Of a stretch of 64,000 bases of DNA, positions 13,601-23,469 are shown piece by piece. The stretch comes from Lineus longissimus (Eukaryota; Nemertea; Pilidiophora; Heteronemertea; Lineidae), in assembly GCF_910592395.1 (NCBI RefSeq), contig NC_088316.1, forward strand, positions 16,678,001 to 16,742,000. Direction: 5' to 3'. Made by a program: the position numbers and the translations under genes. Positions within the stretch are counted from its first letter, which is position 1, and every line of letters starts with the position of its first letter. Below the pieces are notes generated by a model that was not told the origin of the DNA, ran no database searches, and saw only the letters and a program-made list of their open reading frames with translations.

Positions 13601-16530
13601 TTCAGTCTATGGTTTGTTCGTGCAATGCCACTAATACTTTGAGAGGCTGGGATTGTGTGGGATGCGTTGCTTTTAAAACACACATACACATAACAGTGTT
13701 CTTTCTCATTAAACAAACTGGTACCAGAGTTGCCAATGCCACGGTCGAAGTGATAACCTGGCACCTTATTCCATCCGCGTGGCGCGATTTAATACGCTCC
13801 GTCACCCCGATACTTGACGCGAAAATTGCCGATATTAATCTCTCATCTTTCCACGTCAAATCGCGGCAAATATCGCCGAGCAACTGCTCGTGATGTATTG
13901 CAAGGGCGATGACATATTTGGGTATTTTGTCAATCTAGACATTCCATCTGTCGTTGCTGGGGAAGTTATTTCATCGATTGAGTGTATGAGAGTCTTATGT
14001 GGAGACAGCCGCCTCAGTCTGTGTGGTTTGACAATTACAAATACAAATTCTCATTCATCAAGCCGAAATTTTTGAGAGAAAAAGGATCTCTGTATCTGCG
14101 TTGCTTTTGATTCAGTTTGATGAAACTGGGCTGAATTCTTTCCCTCTTTTCAGTAAAAAAGGTTACTGAAAGGACTTTGACTACTGAAATGCATAACAGG
14201 CCTATATGCTATTGCACTTAGTATGCATAGCTTTCCCCGAAATCTTGAATTCTCAGATTCCCCTTTAGAATCGGTTTACCGATGTTTTTATATCCTGAAG
14301 GGTTAATCTAAGCTGGCAGAGGTTGATTCCACTACGACAAGTGCAGTAGGCTAAATGAAGTGCCCTTATAGCAGTGATTTTCATTATCTGACAAAATCAA
14401 CCCAATCAATCTAAGCTACCTAAACTAATTTCAGTGTGTATGGACATTTGTCGCCCAGCGAGGAGCCCGATCGCGATCTTGGTGATTGCAGGCGCCACGG
14501 AGTCTTCGCTCAGGCTACAAGCAGGGAAGAAAGCCGAGCTATGAATGCGACTCAGAGTCTCAATAGCAACTGCAGTGCAAGTGGTGTGGAAATGCCAAGG
14601 GTAGTTTGGTTCCACGATGACAGTATGTTCTCGCCCCTGACTTAACGTCATGTTTGGGCGATATGTTGGAAGAGGACAGCCGGTGAAAAAAGTCTTTCAA
14701 CAACTTGCACTACATTGTACAATCACGATCTTTCACATTCTGGAATACGAGCTGCACCTTACTGAAGCTCTAACCGCCTTTTAGTGTCGTGTGATACTTT
14801 TCAGCTTCTCCACTTTGAGTAATCGGATTTGCAGCGATCTATCCGATGATATATCTTGAGAAGCTTACGAAAATGTGCCTGCTTTTCTTATGTACATGTG
14901 CATATATTCACTGACGTCCACACTAATTCCAGATAATGCACAGACACGCGCTCGTGCATGATGACGAGGCAGAAATTCATAAAAAGGATGACCCTTTCCC
15001 TATTAAGATGTTGCCCATTACCTATAGGAATGGAATCGAGAAACTATCACAAACTGGGGATTAAAAAAAGAAAGAAATAACACTCACTAAAATCATGCAA
15101 GCATAAGTAAGGACAGTAAAGATGTTAGGAATTGAGTGCCATCCGCTACGCTCCAAGACTGAAGACATTACTTGCTCAAAGCCTAACACTACTTTATACA
15201 ATTGACATGCCCCTTTGAGCCACCGTTTAATGATCTTTTCACCAAATGGAATAAGAGCGAGGGCTTCAACTCTCAAATGTAATTATCTTGATGTGTACTG
15301 TAAGCGTGCTTTCCCAGTTAAGAGTTTTAATTTAATTTGTAAATTATTTTTGAGCCTTTGTTGTACTAGAGCAAATTTTTGATCCGATGGGACTTGTACA
15401 TCATTTCATGCATCATACATGTACAATGTTGAGCATGAGCCCATTATTACGATGATGCAGAAAGAAACATGTACATGTTGATTAAAGGATGTTGGCAATG
15501 AAGTGGCTGAACCACCATATGTACACCATGTCGGATGAGAGCTGAAAAAGCTAATCTGGTATTCCGTCCCTAATCATACTGCTCAATTTGAATAATCTGC
15601 GGTTCAAACGTCAACGAATGAATTGGTTAACTGGATTTATTTTGAACCACCAACGATTTTAGTGATATAAAATTCCCGGCTCAGGCGCTCCACGGCCGGC
15701 CCTCCCTCTTATCTCACCCGATACACAATCATAATATTAAACTGTCACGGCTGAGTCGTGGTGTGGGATCGACCTGTTTGGTTTTAGTTGATCTATCGCG
15801 ATGTTTGGCGAGCCTGATAATCCCAACCAACCCCCCTCCCACCATCCATCACACAGTTATTGACAAATGTTTAGTCAGAGTTTGTTTTGCTGCTTTGGTT
15901 ATTTGACAAAAGGCCGAATGCAAATTTGTCCTTGTCAGTTTGATAAAACATTTGTACAGCATGGTATAGTTAATAATCTCGATATGAAATTACAATGACA
16001 ATAGCGAAGTTACTATTTATAGCTCACAAGGTCATTTGAATAAGATATTGATGACGTTTTAGTCACGTGACAGTCGGACATCGACACTTATTTCTACGCA
16101 TTTGAGCTTATTTCAAAGTCAATTATCTTTGACCCTGCATTGTTTTTAGCATGAATGATACCATAGAGTCAGAGAGAGAAATATTCAGAACAATTATGTA
16201 GTATTTCCAACACTCGGACATGTGCCAGATTGAATCTAACTGCCCTAGTTAGAAAGCCTGAATCGATTACAAAACCGCATGTTTGTCCGACATTGCCTGT
16301 AATTCAGCGATGGGGAAATAGAGGGCAGCAGCTGCAATCCTCATTATCGCGGAATGCTATTGGCCTTCTTTTGAAACATGAGTCGCAGACGTTGATCTTG
16401 TGCCACATGCACAACTGGCAGCGAAAGAGACCAGCGTTTTAGGTTAACTCACTGCCGTAACTTATAAACATTCGGTCGAAAACGTTCGGTTCATGTAGAT
16501 GACGGCACGTTATACTTTGATTCTTCACAG
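10661..16530. other. Long intergenic stretch with two unassigned frames
   Basis: No recognised gene. Two minus-strand frames are less random-looking than the rest. One at 12782-13078 codes 98 residues including GWQALNVVVKGNAV and a CSSDYCNICGP cysteine cluster, with possible acceptors but no family match. The other, at 15061-15276, codes 71 residues with a hydrophobic C-terminal part and ends in front of a GTGAGT donor. Either could be an exon of an unknown gene; neither is supported well enough to annotate as CDS. Confidence 0.3.
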
Positions 16531-16620
16531 TACTACCATGCCGACTTATCGGCGGTGAATATCAGTCCTAAATTCTCCTTTCGCCGCCAATAACTCCCGC
16601 CAGGTAATCTGTCGGACGCA
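16531..16620 (+). repeat. MITE-like repeat, left flank of the Harbinger pair
   Basis: It begins ACCATGCCGACTTATCGG and includes CCGCCAATAACTCCCGCC. A related sequence lies inverted at about 18470-18545 and another copy at about 49290-49345. With the 18.5-kb copy it forms an inverted pair around the two transposons, so it is either the left end of a larger element into which they inserted, or an independent MITE copy. Confidence 0.65.
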
Positions 16621-16849
16621 CCCTCATAAACGGGTGGCCAATCAAATTGCTCGACACAAAGTAATTGAATGGCGGCCTGAATTGATAGTCCTAACCTCCA
16701 AATCAGGTTACCCTTCTTCTATACAACATGCACTGTGCAATTGGGTCAGGTCAGCATGGCTGGAACCGTTACTCATTGAACACCTGGTCTTCAATTATGA
16801 TGACGCCAATGCGTGTCTCGTGCCGCAACCACGAGTGGGTGTAATGTTA

Positions 16850-17619
16850 AGCTCTGTACACACTGACAACATTTTGGGAAACATGTTGGCCAACATGTTG
16901 TCCAGGTGCGATGTTATCGAAAATGTTGGCAGTGTGTACAGTTCGGAAACATTCGGTAACATGTTGGCCAAATGTTGCTCAAATGTTGTCGAAATAATAC
17001 AAAATCAATTTTGTTGCCGAGATGCTAATGATGTTGTCGAGTTTTATCCAATCAGAAATAGGCCACAAATCACATGATCTACCTTAAGCCATGTGATGTA
17101 GTCAAAATGGCAGCCTCAAGCAAGGAATGGTTACTGAGTGAAGTTGAACAACTTATTGCAGTATGAGAAAGTTGTGCCTGTTTATGGGATGTAACATCCA
17201 GGGAATATAAAGACAAGAACAAAAAGAAAGCTGCTATTCTAGAAATAGCTACAAAATTTGCCCCATGCTGGTGTCTCATATAAATCCATGGTCTTGTCCA
17301 CACTCGTTTCTCGGCTGTTATAAAACGCGGATTTTCTCATCTTTACGTCTTCTTCGCCGTCTTTCAATCAGGATACGTAAAATTATGGCAGAGCCACCGA
17401 CAATACATCTTCTTTTCTTGGAATCTTCCATTGTTTATGAATTTCCCTCAAAAATATTCCCTCAAAAATCCTCATTTCTCGGAAACATTCGACAACAAGT
17501 TGCCCAACATGTTGTCGAATGTTGTCATGTGTATACAGGGCAAAATTTTCGATAACATCGCACCTGGACAACATGTTGGCCAACATGTTTCCCAAAATGT
17601 TGTCAGTGTGTACAGAGCT
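16850..17619 (+). mobile_element. PIF/Harbinger-type non-autonomous DNA transposon, copy 1
   Basis: A 770-bp element bounded by perfect inverted repeats of 75 bp that start AGCTCTGTACACACTGACAA. Each end is flanked by TTA, the 3-bp target duplication typical of PIF/Harbinger elements. Inside each terminal repeat is a perfect 20-bp palindrome (AACATGTTGG and its complement). The interior carries a broken MADF (Myb/SANT-like) coding fragment; autonomous Harbinger elements code a Myb/SANT-like DNA-binding protein besides the transposase. No transposase is present, so mobility would need enzyme in trans. It shares its right TTA with copy 2. Confidence 0.88.
17107..17283 (+). pseudogene. MADF-domain fragment in Harbinger copy 1, broken
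   Basis: The frame begins MAASSKEW and continues through EVEQLIAV, then an in-frame TGA stands where copy 2 has TGG (Trp). Beyond it the frame reads CACLWDVTSREYKDKNKKKA, which is the core of an MADF (Myb/SANT-like, Adf-1 type) domain, and stops at 17283. Only the first part of the domain is left. It is a relic of the DNA-binding protein of the parent element. Confidence 0.75.
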
Positions 17620-17622
17620 TTA

Positions 17623-18381
17623 AGCTCTGTACACACTGACAACATTTTGGGAAACATGTTGGCCAACATGTTGTCCAGGTGGGATGTTATCGAAAATGTT
17701 GGCAGTGTGTACAGTTCGGAAACATTCGGAAACATTCGGTAACATATTGGCCAAATGTTGCTCAAATGTTGTCGAAATAATACAAAATCAATTTTGTTGC
17801 CGAGATGCTAATGATGTTGTCGAGTTTTATCCAATCAGAAATAGGCCACAAATCACATGATCTACCTTAAGCCATGTGATGTAGACAAAATGGCAGCCTC
17901 AAGCAAGGAATGGTTATATGAGTGAAGTTGAACAACTTATTGCAGTATGGGAAAGTTGTGCCTGTTTATGGGATGTAACATCCAGGGAATATAAAGACAA
18001 GAACAAAAAGAAAGCTGCTATTCTAGAAATAGCTACAAAATTTGCCCCATGCTGGTGTCTCATATAAATCCATGGTCTTGTCCACACTCTTTTCTCATCT
18101 TTACGTCTTCTTCGCCGTCTTTCAATCAGGATACGTAAAATTATGGCAGAGCCACCGACAATACATCTTCTTCTCTTGGAATCTTCCATTGTTTATCAGT
18201 GAATTTCCCTCAAAAATATTCCCTCAAAAATCCTTATTTCTCGGAAACATTCGACAACAAGTTGCCCAACATGTTGTCGAATGTTGTCATGTGTATACAG
18301 GGCCAAATTTTCGATAACATCGCACCTGGACAACATGTTGGCCAACATGTTTCCCAAAATGTTGTCAGTGTGTACAGAGCT
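17623..18381 (+). mobile_element. PIF/Harbinger-type non-autonomous DNA transposon, copy 2
   Basis: A 759-bp element in the same orientation as copy 1 and sharing its flanking TTA, so the order is TTA, copy 1, TTA, copy 2, TTA. It has the same terminal repeats, with one substitution in the left repeat (GGTGGGATG for GGTGCGATG). Internal differences from copy 1 include a duplicated AAACATTCGG, loss of about 27 bp near 18090 and a 4-bp insertion near 18198. The differences mean either two separate insertions or an older tandem duplication. Confidence 0.88.
17918..18067 (+). pseudogene. MADF-domain fragment in Harbinger copy 2
   Basis: An open frame of 49 residues beginning MSEVEQLIAVWESCACLWD. 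The Trp lost in copy 1 is intact here. A +1 shift just upstream (TTATATGAG against TTACTGAG in copy 1) separates it from the older start at 17890. The frame holds the first half of an MADF domain and then stops. It is too short to be a working DNA-binding domain. Confidence 0.7.
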
Positions 18382-18399
18382 TTAGTGTTGTCACGACAT

Positions 18400-18545
18400 A
18401 GGACGCGTGGGAAAGGAAGGGAATGCAGTGAGACTACCGATAAAGTAACGGCCCTTCTGACGGCCGATCAGGGGGGAGTTATCGGCGGTGAAGGATGGAT
18501 ATTAGCACAACGACGGTGGATCGGCATGAGTACTACCGACATTTG
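18400..18545 (-). repeat. MITE-like repeat, right flank of the Harbinger pair
   Basis: Read on the minus strand it starts GTACTCATGCCGATCC and contains CACCGCCGATAACTCC, matching the 16531-16620 segment in inverted orientation. It also holds two further short inverted words around ATCGGCGGTGAA. It is the right partner of the putative outer element interrupted by the Harbinger copies. Confidence 0.6.
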
Positions 18546-20840
18546 AAGGCTTCTTTCCACTTAATAGTTTACAAGTTGCAAGATGAAACCATTAACATGT
18601 CTCAAGTAATTTTACTGTTTTACATGTTTTATGAGCGTCAACCCGAGGCATTCGCAAATGAAAATAATTTACCATCAACTTTTTAACTTGCATCAGCTTG
18701 ATTGATGGCAAACCGAAGTCCAATGATTTAATAATGAAAAAGGAATCTCCAAGACGCTGGCGTCAACCTTCGTGTTAGATAAAATACTTAATGGTATCAG
18801 ACATTCATTACAAATTTATCAAGCAGTGTTTTAGTATAGCGTCCATAAGTTAAAATATTCACTCACGGCACTTTCTGATGCTTTGTGAATACAGAATTGT
18901 AATCTACTGCCAAGTTTAATCCCTAATCTACTTTCTGATGCACAGAAGGTATCATTCTAATGCAGCCGCAGAGAGCAAACGTGTTCTCGTCACGTCACGC
19001 GAGAGACTTATCACAAGAAGTCACGCGATTTGGCTGCGTCATGGGAACTGCATTTTTTCAATTGCTCCACTGACATTTAAACGCAAATAAATCTACAACA
19101 TGTATATCAAATTTGGCACATCAGGAAGAAAGATAGTTTCGCAATCATCGACCAATGTTTGGTTACGGTAATGTCGGTGTATGTGCGCTTACATGTAATT
19201 TTGTTACAGAGGTATTCGTCGGAAGCGCTTAATCGGGACATATTAGCGTATAGAATTATCACATGCCGTCGTCCATTGATTTCTTAAAACAAATATAATA
19301 AAAGTCGAAGGAAATCATGTAGCCTTAATCCTGTACCTCGATCTGTAAATTTGCTTTGTGACATGGCATAATTTGTCGAACTTTTCGCCATGCACTCTAA
19401 TCAACTTCCAGACTCCCTGTGGTTTATATCACTAATATTCCGTAATGAGGAGCACACGGGACTTGTTGCGATGTCAAAGACTTGGAAGACATGTCTAATC
19501 ATTGAAGTGCTCGGCACTAAGCTAGCGAGACGACTAAAACTTTTCACGGTCACCGTCCGTCCAATCCTTTGATGCTTGGGATTACTTTCTGGACGTTATT
19601 CGGACAAATCCGCACAAACACAACCAAAAGAAGAAGAAAACATATGCTTGAACGTAATCTTACCTCCATCTTCAAATGAGCTTGTCGTATTTGTCGATAT
19701 TTTTTGCCATGCACTTCAATCACCCGAGTGCTCGCATGAAACCAAGGGACGATTGGAAAACTGTAAAGCAACACATTTTCGAGCTTTTTTATTTTTGCGA
19801 TTTGCGCAACGCTCTTTTAACATTTATGATATTTTGGCGGACGACTAAATTTCTTCTGATCTAAGACCTCCACTCCATGCACTCTAAAAGCATTGTGGTA
19901 AGCGTAAAAAATGAGCCAGTAAACTTAAGTGCGGCAGAAAGAAAACCTATCTCCAGTATAGACAGTAGATTGGACCCTGTGGAGATTTAGCTGAAAGCGC
20001 TGTCTTGCCTTGTCGCTGAATCTACTTTTAGTATTAATGTCAGGGGACCGTGAGTCAACGTCTTTAAGACTGGCGAAACATGAAAATCGGATTGGGTTTC
20101 CCTTGTGTGATTTTGATCATGGTAAGATTGGGATATGGTGAGTGTGTGGTTCTTCCCTATTGTGTGATTTTGGCAATTTCACAGCTGAAAGAAAAAAAAA
20201 ACCCGTCGGACTGCATGCACTGTGAATTGCCAGCGAAAATGATGATAAGAAATAGGCTGAAATGTATTGTCAATTCAGGAATTTCAACCAATGCGTTGCT
20301 GCATCAGCCGAAGGCCCAATGAGATGCAAAGCTCCGTCAAGTATACAGGATGTGCATAGATCTGTACACAACACAATACATTTCTTCTCCAAATCGTCTT
20401 TGCTCAGTTAAGTATTTCTTCTCACATCTCAAAATCCCAGATGACTGCTAATGGTGTTTTTACGACATGTCAGAAAAAGCTTCAATGTTCAAAGAAAACA
20501 ACACTCTGGTATAAATTGAATTTCTCATTCCTCCTTTGGGGGTTTCCTGAGTTAACTAATTTGATATACGTATTTTATTTTATTGTTCTAAATGTTGTTA
20601 CTTATGCTGAGATCCGCGCGTAATTTAATTTAACACGAGAATTCGCGTACAGAATACATTGTAGATGGTGCGCATTAATTTCGTCACGACGTGAGTATAT
20701 TACAGACACTACAATGTTACAGACTTGTAACGACTTCTATCTGTTACAAAGGGCCAGATGCCCATCACAAAATTTGGCTATCTATCCCAGAGTTCCCCCA
20801 ACTCACCATGTTCCATATACATCAGTCTTGGCAGATCCTA
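18546..20840. other. Intergenic, no gene seen
   Basis: Non-coding, AT-rich. The longest open frames are about 90 codons and overlap on opposite strands (near 19576-19848). No domain, RNA gene or transposon end was recognised. Confidence 0.4.
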
Positions 20841-20950
20841 ATATCAATAGTTCGTCATTCTGGCTCCTTGTGGGCAAAGATCGCGGACTGACAAAGCTAA
20901 TTCTGATATCAGGGGATCGCGCGATTCTATGAGATGTTTGTCATGGGAGT
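20841..20950 (+). repeat. Local duplicate, left copy
   Basis: This roughly 110-bp segment is repeated at 21496-21605 in the same orientation. Shared words include ATATCAATA, GACTGACAAAGC or GGCTGACAAAGC, and GATATCAGGGGA followed by ATGTTTGTC. The copies are diverged (I estimate 70-75 percent identity by eye). No protein is evident. Confidence 0.75.
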
Positions 20951-21495
20951 ATATACGGGCAATGTATTTAATATTGAACCAAAGGCCAGTCAATTTCATC
21001 AAAATGTTTGCAGGATCAACTATACCATAGGCCGAGTTGTTGATAAAGTTTGTGGGGTCACGAGGAAAAATGATTTCTCGTCAGACAAGGCCACATATGT
21101 ATGTATCCTAATAGTACAGAACTGCCCTGAGAGAAGGAGTGTGCATGTTCCGAGATTCTTACGGACATCGGGTTCAGCCCGAGCCTTAGTGCGTTGAATC
21201 TGCTGAATCCTCTGATCGAGAGTGGACGCCTAGTTTAGGGGGAATGGGATAAAGGAAAAACTGTTTATCTCACTATCCTAAAGTTATCATACATAATCAT
21301 TTTCTTTTCTACACTTGGATCTCGATGCAGTGGCATATACGGCATTCCAAATATAAGCTCAATGCAACCAGAGTTGCCTATCCTGATGAACCAGGCAACT
21401 TTCTTCTCCAGCCCTGACCGCATATCCCATGCCTCCTCATCTCCGCGCCATCTCCCATACATCAATTTAAAGCGCTAAGAGCCCCGGGGAATCTT

Positions 21496-21605
21496 GATAT
21501 CAATATTTGGTATTTGGACTTTCTGACTCCCGTGGCATAGACCGCGGGCTGACAAAGCCAATTTTGATATCAGGGGAATTACGCGAATTTATGGAATGTT
21601 TGTCT
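21496..21605 (+). repeat. Local duplicate, right copy
   Basis: Right partner of the 20841-20950 segment, about 655 bp downstream and in the same orientation. It carries GCTGACAAAGCCAATTTTG and GATATCAGGGGAATTACGCG. Confidence 0.75.
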
Positions 21606-22312
21606 TAAGGCGTTTAGGGAGAGTTGGGTGTATCTGATATGAAGCCTGATTCCTGACCTTTTTATCTAAGGGCGCACAACAAATCTTGTTATAGTTAATG
21701 GTATTCGGCCATTCATCAATGTGATGAATGTTTGGCTAAAGGTAAGGTAAAGCAAGACTGATAAATTGTATGTGGGGTAAAACATGTGTATAAGGGTTAA
21801 CTCGTACCAATGTGACGTCATCCCATCTCGGATATAGTTCTTGCATCCCTCATTGATCATAACTACATCTTGGGTACGACCGTCATTATACGGGCAATAT
21901 AGTGCAATTGACAACACTTGAACAATGGTAACCTCTCGTTAGTGGTTGGCTTATTCGTCATGTAGCCTCTCGTTAGTAGTTGGCAATTTCTCCCCTGTAA
22001 AACTTACCTGAATGACTGGATCACAGTTGCAGAAAAAGCCCAACATAATAGAAACACCTTTCATCAAAACTCACTTGCCCTCACGACATGATACTATATC
22101 TCGAGTTTTTAAAACAAGACGGATAGCTTTGCCATTTTCCGCTTGTAAGCTTACGAGAGTGTTTGGACCCTATGCAAGAGAGCCAGAAATAGCAAACAAT
22201 AAATGTAACACCTTTTATCGAAATTCAATCGCCAAGACCTACGACATTCCGGTGTCGTTATGTTATGATCCCGGACATGATGATAGAACTGTATCATGCT
22301 TCAACCTCATGA

Positions 22313-22735
22313 TTATCGCCAACGTGCCCCAACCATAAATGGGAAGTCTCCTCGTGCAGAATGGAAGAATTGATATGTATACATTGTTGGCGCCGGGAAG
22401 CTGTTAGCATATTGTCTCTCTTTGGTGAGAGACGTGAATACACAAGGCTGACGGAGATGGCTTTTGACTAGATTAAGACTTGATAACCCTTTAGGTGCGT
22501 TGCGGACGTGGGCCAAGATTACAGATGGAACTTTCCTAATGCAAGACAGATAGTAGCTTTGAGTAACCAGCTTTAGATAGAAATCACTAAACTCATCGTG
22601 GTCGCGAAACATCATCGTGTGAATTTCGCCATAGCTGCCAATAGTGCCCGTGGGACGCCTTTCTCGACTGGCTGAGCTAGCTTCATCATCTAGCATTTCA
22701 TCACGGCAATAAGGTGTTAGCATGAGCGAGAGCAA
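22313..22735 (-). CDS. Unrecognised open frame, 140 codons
   Basis: An uninterrupted 140-residue frame starting MLSLMLTPYC, longer than most chance frames at this base composition. It is hydrophilic, with no signal peptide, clear membrane segment or motif I recognise. No strong acceptor or donor was spotted that would tie it to other exons, and a 108-codon plus-strand frame overlaps its end. It may be a chance frame, a relic, or part of an unknown gene. Confidence 0.2.
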   Translation of the reverse strand: MLSLMLTPYCRDEMLDDEASSASRERRPTGTIGSYGEIHTMMFRDHDEFSDFYLKLVTQSYYLSCIRKVPSVILAHVRNAPKGLSSLNLVKSHLRQPCVFTSLTKERQYANSFPAPTMYTYQFFHSARGDFPFMVGARWR

Positions 22736-23299
22736 TAAACCCAGTCTTTTTTGACGCGTGGAGGAAGAACCCCATCTGGGTAATGGTAACGACTAATTCC
22801 TCTTGTTTATACGCCCATTCGACACAGTAATTTGTTTGCCAGATTCTTTCGAAGCAAAGGTAAATTTATGGGTACACCCTCCAACAGGAGGGCTTCGGAT
22901 CTTTAGTAAAAATGTAAGCATTATTAGTACGAATGCTTACATTTTAACTTTGACTGACCAACTTATGTTAAAAGTATATATTGGATGTGCTAAGTCCCAA
23001 TAGCCCCATGGCCAGCCACTACACCAGCGAAAACTAACTTGAGAGAAATTCAGCGGAAGGAGTGAGTGGAATATGCAGAGTATATTGCTGTACCAACTCT
23101 CGCTCCTAATCCATATCTCGTTATAATTTGTTTGTGTTTCCTTGGAAACCATATTGGGTGTTTTGGCTAATGGAACCGCAATACATGTATATCTATGTTA
23201 ACACATTCCTTTACGAACACAGTAAGACCAGTAACATGGTTTGATAGAGAAATAGTTCACGTTATTTCGTTTCCATTTCGTAATTGTGTCCCTCACATT

Positions 23300-23465
23300 G
23301 CAGTTCAGGAATTCAGGCCAAGCCCAATTCACGGATCAATGTCTTTGAACAAAGCCCACCCGCACCTTGGCCCAAGTTGCCATTGTTCTATTGTGTTATC
23401 AAGATGTTATCAGTGCAAATTTGAATCACACTGAACTCCACGAAACACTGTTCATGGGGGTCTTT
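23300..23465 (+). repeat. Dispersed repeat family R1, copy A
   Basis: One of four copies of a roughly 150-175 bp interspersed sequence in this window. Diagnostic words are CAATGTCTTTGAACAAAGCC, CATTGTTCTATTGTGTTATC and CACGAAACACTGTTCATGGGG. Orientation is taken as plus here. No terminal repeats or target duplications were resolved by eye. Confidence 0.8.
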
Positions 23466-23469
23466 AAAG

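Noticed and set aside
16634-17077. 147-codon plus-strand frame as a gene
   Set aside because: It runs from flanking DNA into the left end of Harbinger copy 1; the C-terminal third is transposon terminal repeat.
17431-18546. Several 90-115 codon frames in the repeat pair
   Set aside because: They are read-through of terminal repeats and appear in both copies with different ends. They do not follow the MADF frame.
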